A DNA stretch of 64,000 bases from Eulemur rufifrons (GCF_041146395.1 NC_091012.1:11646193-11710192), one strand, 5' to 3'; positions 43,617 through 54,961 are shown, numbered from the stretch's first letter. Numbers and translations: made by a program. Notes: generated by a model from the letters alone, not told the origin.

Positions 43617-44188
43617 TGTGAACTAAAATAAAATCTTAAGCTCCCCTCCCAACTGAACAGACCCACTCTTGGACAAAGGGATCACAGAAATACCTTAGAA
43701 CTGATTTCCTGACCATGAAGGGAAGAGAGGTAAAACACTCCTCAGATAATAAGACACTAAATTATTAAAAGAACCTAAGACCATGCAGGGCAAAGATTAA
43801 AATTGCCTGTAAGCCATAAATTTCTTTAACAGATCACTTGAATCAGTATAGTATGGCGGTCTCTGATTAAGGAACTTCCTTATCTTAAACTAAAACATTT
43901 CAAGCCTTCAGACAAAGCTTTATTTCCTTAACGAATTACAAATGAAAGAATCTTTGAACCCACCTATAACCTGTAAGCTGCACCCCCTACCAAAGCAATG
44001 CACACCTTCTATGTATTGATTTAGGATCTTACCTGCAGTATCTGTCTCGTATAAAGCCAAGCTGTAACCCGGCTGCCTGGCCACCTCAGACACATTTTCT
44101 CAAGAACTCTTAGGCTTAGTCACACAGAGTTGTATCGGAATAAACCTCTTTAAATTATTTTATGGAGTTTGTTTTTTTTCTATTAGCA
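43617..44188 (+). mobile_element. Solo LTR, ERV1-like, with 4-bp target duplication
   Basis: A 572-bp unit starting TGTG and ending AGCA, flanked by ATAT on both sides (43613-43616 and 44189-44192). Inside: 'gacccactcttggac' near the start, a promoter-like TATAAAG at about 44050, and a poly(A)-signal-like AATAAA near 44140. No internal viral sequence is attached, so it probably arose by LTR-LTR recombination. The family name is not determined. Confidence 0.75.
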
Positions 44189-44199
44189 ATATAAAGATA

Positions 44200-44560
44200 C
44201 CCCTCATAAAAGAACATATATCAATTATCAATAAACACCTAAGAATGTGTTGAACTTCATTCTTTAGTGAGTCTCAGATTTTAAAATGATAATAGAGCTA
44301 GCTACATGCCACTAGAAGGGTTAAAATTAAAAATATTTGAAACACAAAATACAGGTGATGATGAGGAATAATGAGAGCTCTCATACATTGCTAGTGGAGG
44401 GTACAATGTACAACTACCATGCTGGAAAACTATCTAGCAGTTTGACCTCCAATATAAGCTAGTTATAGGCTCACATAATGTCAAAACATATTTCCAAAAG
44501 ACTTGTATGATAATGTATATGGAGACTTTGTTCATATTGGTCATGATAAAAATAAATAAA
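44200..44560 (+). mobile_element. Old L1 ORF2 3' fragment
   Basis: 'atacattgctagtggagggt', 'ggaaaactatctagcagttt', 'catattggtcatgataaaaa'. It probably continues at 47205-47318 after the ERV insertion. Confidence 0.6.
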
Positions 44561-46014
44561 TTCATTGGAGGCCATTAGTCTGTGGTGGTTCCAGTGCCCT
44601 AGGTTCTTGTATAAGCAAACTGAAATGCAATTAGGTGTAAATGGTCATATTCTAGGCCATCAGAAACTATAAACTAAATCCTAACTAGGAACTTTCCACT
44701 AAGCTTAACAAACCAAAAACTATCAACTAAACTCTAACTAGGAAATTTCACACAAGCAATTGCCCTAATTAACCAATCAAATATTGTCTTGCCTTGCTTC
44801 CACATTCTCCTTATAAAATCCTCCCTCCCCCTGCCATGTTCCTTTTTTGGAACTCCCAAACATCTTGTAGTTTGGAGCTGCCCAATCATGAATCACTGAA
44901 TGCTCAAGTAAACCCTTTAATATTATAATGTGTCTCATTGTACCTTTGAGAAGTTTGGATGTCAGAGAGATACTCAAAAGAAAACCCTGATAATGACCCC
45001 TGGGAGCAATGTGGGACCACAAACGCTACCTATTGAGGCCCTTGTGTTCACTGCTTTCTCACTGCACATCTGAAAGTCCCTGCCAGTAGGATGCTCTTGG
45101 ACCCAAGCTCCACAACTTTTTGCTAGAACTCTTTGCTTCTATTTGAGCATTTAAAAAATCTGGATTAGTTTCAGAGCTGGACTAGTTCAACAGAAACTGG
45201 ACTGTGTCCATGAAGAGGCCTCAGGTAGGTAAGGTTTTGGGGAGACAGGGAATAATGGCTTCATCTGAATCCAAGGAGTCTAGGATTCTAATTGGGAATA
45301 CCCAGACTCTGTGTTTTTTAGGAAAATGGGTGAAACTTACCAAAGACAACAGAATTACAGTGACTACCATGGGGAGGTTTTAACCTAAACAAATTTATAC
45401 ACCAATAGGGCCCATTGGAAATCAAGAAATCCTGAACATGGCAGACAAAATCTCCTTTGTAAGGGTACACTCTCTACACCAGGAAAAGAGGAGGACTAAA
45501 TCACCAAGAAATGGAGGAGGTATTGATTTACATCTACATCACAAAACTTAACCTTTGTTTAAGGTACTTTTTTTAGTCTTCTTATATTAACAGGGCCCTT
45601 CCCTATACCTTTTGTTTTCTTTAGACAAATGACTATATTTAAGCTTGAAGTTTATGCTCTGTGAGTTTGAGATGTAAATTTTCCATCTTGTCCCCTCTAG
45701 GACCTGAGAGATATCTCTTTGATATGCAAATTTGAGAGAAGGTGTCTCATCAGAAAAATAGAACAATTTGGAAACTGGGCAAATAAAAAATTGTAAAAGT
45801 CTTTTCCACAAATACTATTGAAAAGCTTTTGCCATCTGGGCAGGCAATTTCATCTTGATCCATCTGCCAGAAACACGATTCAGTTGCAAATATTCTTTTA
45901 CAAATTGCTGAGTTCTTTATTACTCCACCTCAAATGTGGCTAAAAATTTAGAATGAAAACTCTAAGACCTGTTTCTGTTAGTGTGTTCATGTATATCTAT
46001 GTATGTATGTAATA

Positions 46015-46088
46015 TGAGGGCTGTCCAGAAAGTATCCAGCCATTGTTAATATAATCAGAACATATTACATGGCTCCAGACAGCCCTTG
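46015..46088. mobile_element. Tiny inverted-repeat element (mariner-type MITE, tentative)
   Basis: 74 bp with imperfect terminal inverted repeats (TGAGGGCTGTCCAG.. and ..CTCCAGACAGCCCTTG) and TA on both sides (46013-46014 and 46089-46090). It lies inside the ERV interior. Confidence 0.55.
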
Positions 46089-46393
46089 TATGCACAATAT
46101 TTTTTAACCTATGGATAATATTGCCAAGATTAATTTTAATAGAGCTTTATTTAATTAGTTTAAAGAAAAGTAAGTGTTTATATAAATTAAATATTTATAA
46201 AACTCTTAGAAAAACAGAAACTAACTCTAATATTTTTCAAGTTTGCCTGGTCTGAGTAATCTTTGGTCAGTAAAAGCTGGTTCAAGTCTGGTAGTTTAAT
46301 TAAAATAGGCATTCTTCAGAGTTAAAGGGGAGAATTTTTCTTTAAAGAAATAATAATTGGGAGGCCATTAGGCTGAGGTGGCTACAGTGCCTT

Positions 46394-46905
46394 TGTAACT
46401 GCAGGACCAACTCAAACTGGCCCTGCTCTTTTGATAATGGAATGTCAACATATGGTGTAGGTATACTAGAGCCAAAACTGCAAGTCATGTTGCCTGGGCA
46501 TGTGCAACAGGAAAGCTTTGGCCTCTAATGATACCCAGAACCAAGGTTTCCTCCCCACAGAACAAAGAAGACCAGAACATGACTGGAACTTGAACTCTGG
46601 AACCCCTTCAGAAGTGAGGAGTCTGTTGGCCAGGAACATCTTGTGCTAAAATGTCTGCCTCAACATTCCTTACTGTAAATGATCAAATTAGAAGCCCTGC
46701 AATCATACCCTGCCAAGCCAAAATTCCTAATACTATCCCTTGTTAAAACTTGTCCCAGACCCCCAACTTAAGGAGAGAGATTTGAGCTGTGCCTCCTATT
46801 TCCTCAATGGTCATCCTTACAATAAAGCTTGCCTTTTCTCAAAAGCAGGGGTCATAGTTATTGGCTTCTAAGCAAGGTGGGCTGTGAACTCATCACTCTA
46901 TGACA
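46394..46905 (+). mobile_element. LTR nested in the 3' LTR of another ERV
   Basis: Splits the second LTR of the surrounding ERV exactly between 'ggctacagtgcct' and 'gagttcctatgtaagcaaac', which are adjacent in the 5' LTR. It starts TGTAACTG, ends ATGACA and is 512 bp. Flanks are CCTT and CCAT, possibly a mutated 4-bp duplication. An AATAAAGC poly(A) signal lies near 46820. Confidence 0.65.
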
Positions 46906-47204
46906 CCATGAGTTCCTATGTAAGCAAACTAGAACTCAGCTCAGTATAAATGGTCACATTCTAGGATTATACAAAATCACCAGCAAACCTCTAACTTGGG
47001 GCTTTCCCAAATAATGCAACTGAACCACTTTAACCAATCAAATATTTTCTTTGCTTTGATATTATGTTCACCTTATAAAGCTTTCCTCATGCCTCTTTGT
47101 TTGAGCCCATTACCACTTGAAGTCTGGGGCTACCTGATTGATAAATTGTGAATGCTCAAGTACACTCTTTAATATTTTAATATGCCACAGTTTGTCTTTT
47201 AACA

Positions 47205-47318
47205 GTCAAACTTGTAAACCATTCAAATGTACTTTAATAAGAGAAGGGATAAATACTATCGAATAATTATACAATGGAATACTACTCTGCAAAAAAAGAA
47301 TAATCAATAGACACACAC
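47205..47318 (+). mobile_element. Old L1 ORF2 end
   Basis: 'atacaatggaatactactct' is the conserved 3' part of ORF2. It is probably the continuation of 44200-44560 and the site where the full-length L1 inserted. Confidence 0.6.
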
Positions 47319-47324
47319 GTAATC

Positions 47325-49265
47325 GAGAGGAAGATGGCGGCGTGGTGGTGACTGCCTGGATCTGCGCTCCGGTGAGGAAGTCATCGATCCGGACCTGCCA
47401 CAATGCTAGAGGACCACTCCCACACAGGAACAGCGGTGTGAATCCATGGAAAATCAATGTGGGACAAACAGAGCGAGTGAGGTCTGAGGTGAACGAAAAT
47501 TAGGATCACAAAACTCTGCGGAACGCAGAACAGACAGTAGCCAGCAGAGCACGGGTCGGCTGCGCCAGCTCCCAGGTAGGGTAGGGGTGGCCTCCTGGGA
47601 AAGCGGCTTGCTCTCCTCATTGTCCTCCAATCCCAATTGTTTGGAGACCTCCCGCAAGCCAAAGAAGAATCACCGAGGGAGACGAGGGGCACTGCAGACA
47701 GGAGGCTTTTTCAGGAGAATAGCTTGGAACCTGGGAAGTCTCGACTGAGACAGCCCTTGGCAAGGATGGACAGACCTGTGCCAGGGGGGAGTGGCACGAA
47801 GGATCCTCGATCAGCGAATTGCATTGTGCCTCTGTGCTGCTTTTTTCGGAGGTTCTCCAGCTGGTGGCCCGTGGCGTCTTTGCTCGCTAGACTCCCGGCA
47901 GTGGCGATCTCTGCCTGCTGGGGAGCCGGTCTCCCTCCCACCCCCGAGCGCTGCAGGCACCATCTTGAAAGCAAAGGCGGAACCGCTCGGGAGCCATAAG
48001 GTGCCGAGTGGCTCTCTCCACCCGGTGCCCTCCGCTGGTCTCTGGGCCCATGCCGGGAGTGCAGGATATGCATGGGCACACTGGGCAGGAGACAATAAAG
48101 GGTGAAAAACTTGGACCCTGGGGGAATCTCTGCCGGGGCGGCGCTCGGCCAGAAAGGGTGGAGCTGTGCTAAGACAAAAAAAAAAAAAAATTGAGTCGCA
48201 ACTGGGGACCCAACCAAGCGGGCATGAAGGGGCGGAGCTGCGCTAAGGCATTAAAACTCAATTATTGAGTCGCCGAAATATGTACTTCAGATTTATGTAT
48301 CTTTTCATTTAGCAATGTGGTGTGGTGCTGTGTAACTTTCTTTTTGTTCTTTTGTCCTTTGTGTTTTTGGTGTTTTTGGTTAGGTTTTTTGTGTTGTTTG
48401 TTTGTTTTTTGTTTGTTTGTTTGTTTTTTGCCTTTTTTTCTCTTTTTTCTTTTTTTTTCCTCTTTTCTTTTTCTTTTCTCTTTCTCTTTCTTCTCTTTCT
48501 TTTCTTTCTTTTCTCTTCTCTTTTTTTTTTTCTTTCTTCTCTCTTATTGCCTTCTAACTGGGAAGCCACGGTGCGTTTCAGAATGGGCCAGGCCCCTGGC
48601 TTTGGCACATACCAGAACCTGAGTAGTCAGCCCCAGCGCCAGTGATCTGCGGGCGTGCAATTGCCATCTTGGGGTCCACAGCCAAGTCACTGCGGAGCAA
48701 TAGGGTGCCAAGAGGCTCCCTGGATGGCGCCCTCCCCTGGTCCAAGGAACTTATATCGGGGCCCCGCCCATGTGTAAACACTGAATACTTCTCCAGAAGC
48801 GAGAGTGTGGAGCCTGGTCCCTGGGGACATTGGGCCAAGGCAGACTTTTGCCCGGGGGAGCTGCAGCAACTGGGGCACTGAGCGAGTGAGGGCACCGTCC
48901 ACTCCCCACAGCTAGTATCTTTCCTGCAGATAGAGACAGAAACCACCCCTACAGAGGAAGAACCAAAGGGAAACAAACAAACAAACAAACAAAGAGAATT
49001 TCAGTCCCTGCCTGCCTTCTGAAAGACCACAACACAGTGTCCTAACTCACCAAAGCGGTCTTGGATCACTCCAATCCTCTAGGATTGGACCCATCAGAAG
49101 CAGACCCCCAACTAAAAAAGAAAAATCTCTAAACAATTCAAAACAGTCTCCCCCTCTTGCCAAAGGAAGCAATATACCTAGACTGCTTCACAGTCTAAGA
49201 ATAGAGCACAAAGAGTGCTGTTAACCAGACTAAATCTATAAGAAAAGATCCAACGATAAATCTAG
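47325..49265 (+). promoter_or_regulatory. L1 5' UTR/promoter, about 1.94 kb
   Basis: YY1-consensus-like AAGATGGCGG at the very start (47331-47340); further YY1-like sites in reverse orientation at 47958-47967 and 48664-48670; modular repeats as in the minus-strand copy; and a long pyrimidine tract at about 48430-48545. It is some 230 bp shorter than the other copy because the first module lacks an internal stretch. Confidence 0.75.
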
Positions 49266-50288
49266 ATGGGAAGGGCCCAGTGAAAAAACACAGGGAGCAA
49301 AAAGAATCAAACGGAAAGCTCACCCCCAAAGAGAAATACCAGCTCTCAACCATTTGACACAAACCAGACTCAAAACACCAACATGTCACAGGAAGAATTC
49401 CAACTATGGATCATAAACAAGCTGAATAATATACAAGAATCAATGGATTAACAACACAAGGAAACCACAAAAAAAATACAGGATTTGGAGGAAAAATTCA
49501 CTAAAGAAATTGAAATATTGCAGAAAAACCAAATTGAACACCTAGAAATGAAGAATTCACTCAGAGAGCTACAAAACACTGTGGAAAGTCTCAAGAGCAG
49601 GGTAGATCAATCAGAGGAAAGAATCTCAGAAATTGAAGATAACTCTTTCCAACTACATAAGTCAGTCACAGAGATAGATCAAAGAAGTAAGAGAAATGAT
49701 CAGAGTCTTCAAGAAATGTGGGATTATATGAAGAAACCTAACTTGAGAGTTATTGGCATTCCTGAGGGTGAAGAAGATAACAAGCAAGGGTTGGACAAGC
49801 TATTTGAAGACATAATCGAGGAAACTTTTCCAGGCCTTGCCAATACTCTAGACATACAGATTCAAGAAGCTCAAAGGACCCCTGGGAGATTCATAGCAAA
49901 TAGGAAAACACCACGCCACGTAGTCATCAGGCTGACCAAAATATCCACTAAAGAGTCACTTCTCCGAGCTGTAAGGAGAAAGAAACAAGTAACTTACAAA
50001 GGAAAACCCATCAGAATTACGCCAGATTTCTCAGCTGAAACCTTACAAGCAAGAAGAGGTTGGGGCCCCATTTTCACGCTTCTGAAACAGAATAATGCCC
50101 AGCCTAGAATCTTGTACCCAGCTAAGCTAAGTTTTCTATATGAAGGAGAAATCAAGACATTCTCAGATAAACAAAGGTTGAGGGAATTCAACAGGGACCA
50201 GACCAGCCCTCCAAGAAGTACTCAAAAGAGAATTATACACGGATCAGCACAAGAAAGATCCACGAATGTAAAACTACTCAAGAGCTAA
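49266..50288 (+). pseudogene. L1 ORF1, broken
   Basis: The ATG at 49266 (MGRAQ) is followed almost at once by TGA 49281-49283 (CAA in the minus-strand copy). The frame then reads NMSQEEFQLWIINKLNN to TAA 49449-49451, the same nonsense codon as in the other full-length L1. After it the frame is open for about 280 codons: coiled coil, NLRVIGIPEGEE, RTPGRF, TPRHVVIRL, YPAKLSFLYEGEI. A small frameshift near 50190 (REFNRDQ instead of REFTKTR) replaces the normal C-terminus. Confidence 0.93.
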
Positions 50289-50310
50289 AGATGAAATTCC
50301 AGATACCACA

Positions 50311-53300
50311 ATGGCCCAGGAGAGAAAACATCACAATGAAGTTCTACCCAACAAGCTGAACAAAAAACTGTCTCACCTATCAGTTTTCTCAATAAATGTG
50401 AATGGCTTGAACTCCCCGCTCAAGAGACATAGACTGGCCCAATGGATAAAAAAATACAATCCAAGTATCTGCTGTCTTCAAGAAACTCACCTAACCTGCA
50501 AAGATGCATTTAGACTGAAAATAAAAGGATGGAAATCGATATTTCAAGCAAATGGTAACCAAAAGAAAGCTGGTGTGGCAATCTTAATTTCCAATAACTT
50601 AGCTTTCAAACCAACAAAAATAATAAAAGACAAACATGGCTACTACATACTGATTAAAGGCACAATTCATCAAGAAGCCATGACTATACTCAATATATAT
50701 GCACCCAACCTAGGTGCACCTAGATTCATAAAGCAAACCCTACTAGATATCAACCAAATGATAGATAACAATACTGTAATAGCTGGAGACTTTAACACCC
50801 CACTGACAGTACAGGACAGATCCTCTAAACAGAAAATAAACAAAGACATAATGGACCTCAATAGAATGCTAGAACAAATGGGCATGGCTGACATCTATAG
50901 GACATTCTACCCAAAGTCCACAGAATATACATTCTTCTCATCAGCTCACGGGACATTCTCTAAGATTGACCATGTCCTAGGACATAAATCATGTCTTCAA
51001 AAATTCAAAAAAATAGAAATTATACCATGCATCTTCTCAGATCACAGTGGAATAAAAGTAACAATGATCACAAACAGAAACCCTCACTCTTACTCAAAGT
51101 CATGGAAGCTAAATAACCTTCTCCTGAATAATTATTCTATAAAAGAAGAAATCAAGATGGAAATCAAAAATTTCTTTGAATTAAATGACAATGGAGATAC
51201 AACTTATCAAAATCTATGGGACACAGCTAAAGCAGTCCTGAGAGGAAAATTCATATCCATAAATGCCTATATCAAAAAGACAGAAAACATGCAAATAGAC
51301 AACCTAACGAATAGACTCAGGGAACTGGAGAAAGAAGAACAGAACGATCCCAAACCCAGCAGAAGGCGAGAAATTTCTAAGATCAAATCAGAACCAAATG
51401 AAAAGGACAACAAAGAAACTATAAGGGAAATTAATAAAACAAAAAGTTGGTTCTTTGAAAAGATAAACAAAATAGACATACCTCTGGCTAGACTAACCAA
51501 GAGCACAAAAGTAAAATCTCTAATAACCTCCATTAGGAACATGAAAGGAGAAATCACAACCGATGCTACAGAGATACAAGATATCATCTATGAATTCTAC
51601 AAAAATCTTTATGCACACAAACTGGAGAACGTGGAGGAAATGGACAAATTTTTAGAAACACATAGTCTTCCCAGGCTCAACCAGGAAGAAATAGAGTACC
51701 TGAACAGACCAATATCAAGAACTGAAATCGAAACAGCAATAAAAAACCTTCCCAAAAAGAAAAGCCCTGGTCCAGATGGGTTCACACCTGAATTTTACCA
51801 TACATACAAAGAAGAACTGGTGCCCATCCTACATAAACTATTCTCCAATATTGAGAAGGATGGAGTTCTCCCCAACACGTTCTACCAAGCCAATATAACA
51901 TTAATACCAAAACCTGGAAAGGACACAACAAAAATAGAGAATTACAGACCAATTTCCCTCATGAATATAGATGCAAAAATTTTCAATAAAATACTAGCAA
52001 ATCGAATCCAAGTACTTATCAAAAAAGTAATCCACCACGACCAAGTGGGCTTCATCCCCGAGATGCAGGGTTGGTTCAACATACGTAAATCTATAAATGT
52101 AATTCACCACATAAATAGAAGCAAAAACAAAAACCATATGATACTCTCATTAGATGCAGAAAAAGCATTTGACAAAATTCAACACCCTTTTATGATAAAA
52201 ACGCTTAACAAAATAGGCATTGATGGAACCTACCTAAAAATGATACAAGCCATATATGACAAACCCACAGCCAACATCATACTGAATGGGGAAAAACTGA
52301 AAGCACTCCCACTTAGAACTGGAACCAGACAGGGCTGCCCATTGTCTCCATTACTTTTCAACATAGTATTGGAAGTCCTTGCGAGAGCTATCAGGCAAGA
52401 GAGCAGAATCAAGGGAGTCCAAATAGGGAAGGAAGAGATCAAACTCTCACTTTTTGCTGATGATATGATGTTATATCTGGAAAACCCCCAGGATTCAACC
52501 AAGAGACTCCTGCAATTGATTAACGAATACAGCAAAGTCTCAGGCTACAAAATTATTATACACAAATCAGAGGCATTTATATATGCCAATAACAGTCAAT
52601 CGGAAAACCAAATTAAAGACTCAATACCCTTCAAAATAGCAACAAAGAAAATAAAATATCTAGGTATATATCTAACTAAAGAGGTAAAGGACCTCTATAA
52701 GGAAAACTATGAAACACTGAGAAAAGAAATAGCAGAACTTGCAAATAGATGGAAAAATATACCATGCTCGTGGATCGGAAGAATCAACATTGTTAAAAAG
52801 TCTATACTACCCAAAGTGATCTACAGATTCAATGCAATCCCTATTAAATTACCAACATCATTCTTTACAGACATAGAGAAAATAATTATACACTTTGTAT
52901 GGAATCAAAGAAGACCCCGTATAGCAAAAGCAATTTTAAGCAACAAAAACAAAATGGGAGGTATTAATTTGCCAGACCTCAAACTATACTATAAGGCCGT
53001 GGTTCTTAAAACAGCCTGGTATTGGCACAAGTGCAGGGACACAGACCAGTGGAACACAACAGAAAATCCAAATATAGAACCATCCTCATATAGTCACCTA
53101 ATTTTCGACAAAGCGGGAAAGAATATACTCTGGGGACAACAATCCCTATTCAACAAATGGTGCTGGGAGAATTGGTTAGCCACTTGTAGAAGACTGAAAC
53201 AGGACCCACAGCTTTCACCTCTCCCAAAAATCAAAACACGGTGGATAACAGACTTAAACCTTAGGCGTGATACAATCAGAATTCTAGAAGAAAATGTAGG

Positions 53301-54189
53301 AAATACTCTTACAGACATTGGCCTAGGCAAAGAATTTATGAAGAAGACCCCCAAGGCAATCACAGCAGCAACAAAAATAAATGAATGGGACATGATTAAA
53401 TTAAAAAGCTTCTGCACAGCCAAAGAAACAGTCCAGAGAATAAACAGACCACCTACAGAATGGGAAAAAATTTTTGCATACTACACATCAGATAAAGGAC
53501 TGATAACAAGAATCTATTTAGAACTCAGGAAAATCAGCAAGAAAATATCAAGCAACCCTATCAAAAAGTGGGCAAAGGACATGAATAGAAATTTTTCAAA
53601 AGAAGATATAAAAATGGCTAACAAACATATGAAAAAGTGTTCAACATCTCTAATCATCAGGGAAATGCAAATCAAAACCACAATGAGATATCACTTAACC
53701 CCAGTGAGAATGGCCTTTATCAAAAAAACCCAAAACAACACATGTTGGCGTGGGTGTGGAGAGACAGGAAAACTAATACACTGCTGGTGGGACTGCAAAC
53801 TAGTGCAACCTCTGTGGAAAGCATTATGGAGGTATCTTAAACAGATTCAAGTAGACCTGCCATTTGACCCAGCAATCCCATTACTGGGCATATACCCAAA
53901 GGAAAAAAGGTCATTCTGTAACAAAGGCACGTGTACCCAAATGTTTATAGCAGCACAATTCACAATAGCAAAGATGTGGAAACAACCCAAATGACCATCA
54001 ATACATGATTGGATTAGTAAACTGTGGTATATGTATACCATGGAATACTACTCAGCTATAAGGAATGATGAAGATACAACATCTCTTTGGTTCTCCTGGA
54101 GAGAGTTGGAACCCATTATATTAAGTGAAGTATCCCAAGAATGGAAAAACAAGCATCACATGTACTCACCAGAAAATTGGTTTCCTTGA
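50311..54189 (+). pseudogene. L1 ORF2, open for 1227 codons, C-terminus lost
   Basis: Endonuclease/reverse transcriptase of L1. The ATG at 50311 gives [10 protein letters not shown]. Endonuclease motifs are present ([34 protein letters not shown]), and the RT core carries FADD at about residues 715-718. The Cys-rich motif starts at Cys1145. A C-to-A change makes TGA at 53992-53994 in place of a Cys codon after MWKQPK. The last ~65 codons follow in frame to TGA 54187-54189. Family proteins are about 1275 residues, so only the extreme C-terminus is lost. Whether the catalytic domains still work cannot be told from sequence. Confidence 0.93.
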
Positions 54190-54350
54190 TCATCACCTAA
54201 ATACAAATCTGGAAACGACACCAATTGGACATCAGACTGAGGTGGGGGGTGGGGGAGGGGATGGGGGTATGCCTACACAATGAGTGCATTGCGCACCGTT
54301 TGGGGAGTGGTAACACTTGAAGGTGCTGACTCGGGAAAGGGGGGGTGGGG

Positions 54351-54513
54351 AAAAAAATATGAAACTATTGTTTTTAACTTGCACTGTTCACTTAATAATT
54401 TATCATGAATATTTCCCATATTATTTCATATCATTGTACAAGAAATAATGTATACATTATGAGGACATACTGTATCTAACAAGATATACTGTTAGACTCT
54501 TTGATTCTGTAAA
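54351..54513 (+). repeat. Extra 3' segment (putative 3' transduction)
   Basis: Same as 16627-16789 on the opposite strand. It starts after an A-run following the G-rich 3' UTR and ends at 'ttgattctgtaaaa' before the terminal poly-A. It is absent from the L1 ending at 59190. Confidence 0.85.
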
Positions 54514-54557
54514 ATTAAATTAAAAAAAACAAACAAACAAAAAAAAAAAAAAAGAAG

Positions 54558-54961
54558 AAGCTCAAAGGACCCCTGGGAGATTCATAGCAAATAGGAAAAC
54601 ACCACGCCATGTAGTCATCAGGCTGACCAAAATATCCACTAAAGAGTCCCTTCTCCGAGCTGTAAGGAGAAAGAAACAAGTAACTTACAAAGGAAAACCC
54701 ATTAGAATTACGCCAGATTTCTCAGCTGAAACATTACAAGCAAGAAGAGGTTGGGGCCCCATTTTCACGCTTCTGAAAAAGAATAATGCCCAGCCTAGAA
54801 TCTTGTACCCAGCTAAGCTAAGTTTTTTATAGGAAGGAGAAATTAAGATATTCTCAGATAAACAAAGGTTGAGGGAATTCACCAAGACAAGACCAGCCCT
54901 ACAAGAAGTACTCAAAAGAGAGTTACACATGGATCAGCACAAGAAAGATCCACGAATGTAA
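54558..54961 (+). pseudogene. L1 ORF1 C-terminal fragment
   Basis: Frame RTPGRF..TPRHVVIRLTKIS.., with a TAG in the YPAKLSF region (ttttataggaagg) and a normal C-terminus HKKDPRM ending at TAA 54959-54961. The N-terminal half is missing because the copy is truncated. Confidence 0.88.

Larger units (their letters stand above)
44566..47204 (+). mobile_element. Degenerate endogenous retrovirus: LTR, short interior, LTR
   Basis: The 5' LTR (44566 to about 44951) and the 3' LTR (about 46360-47204, minus a nested insert) are related and in the same orientation. Both have 'ggaggccattag', 'gtataagcaaact'-like and 'aaccaatcaaatattt' blocks, TATAAA and a TCAAGTA..AC end. The 1.4-kb interior has no gag, pol or env reading frame. 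It is a non-coding remnant. The flanks do not give a clean 4-bp duplication. Confidence 0.65.
47325..54545 (+). mobile_element. Full-length L1 with nearly complete ORF2
   Basis: About 7.2 kb: the 5' end with AAGATGGCGG at 47331, a 5' UTR to 49265, ORF1 (49266-50288, broken), ORF2 (50311-54189, stop at 53992), a G-rich 3' UTR to about 54350, an A7 run, 163 bp of extra 3' sequence, and a poly-A tail (54520-54555 region). The tail runs straight into another L1. Same subfamily as the minus-strand element at 16.6-24.0 kb. Confidence 0.95.

Noticed and set aside
47711..48217. 168-codon minus-strand frame in the L1 5' UTR, with similar ones at 60.5-61.0 kb
   Set aside because: Repeat-derived frames without conserved reading frame between copies. 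An antisense L1 ORF like human ORF0 was considered but not supported.
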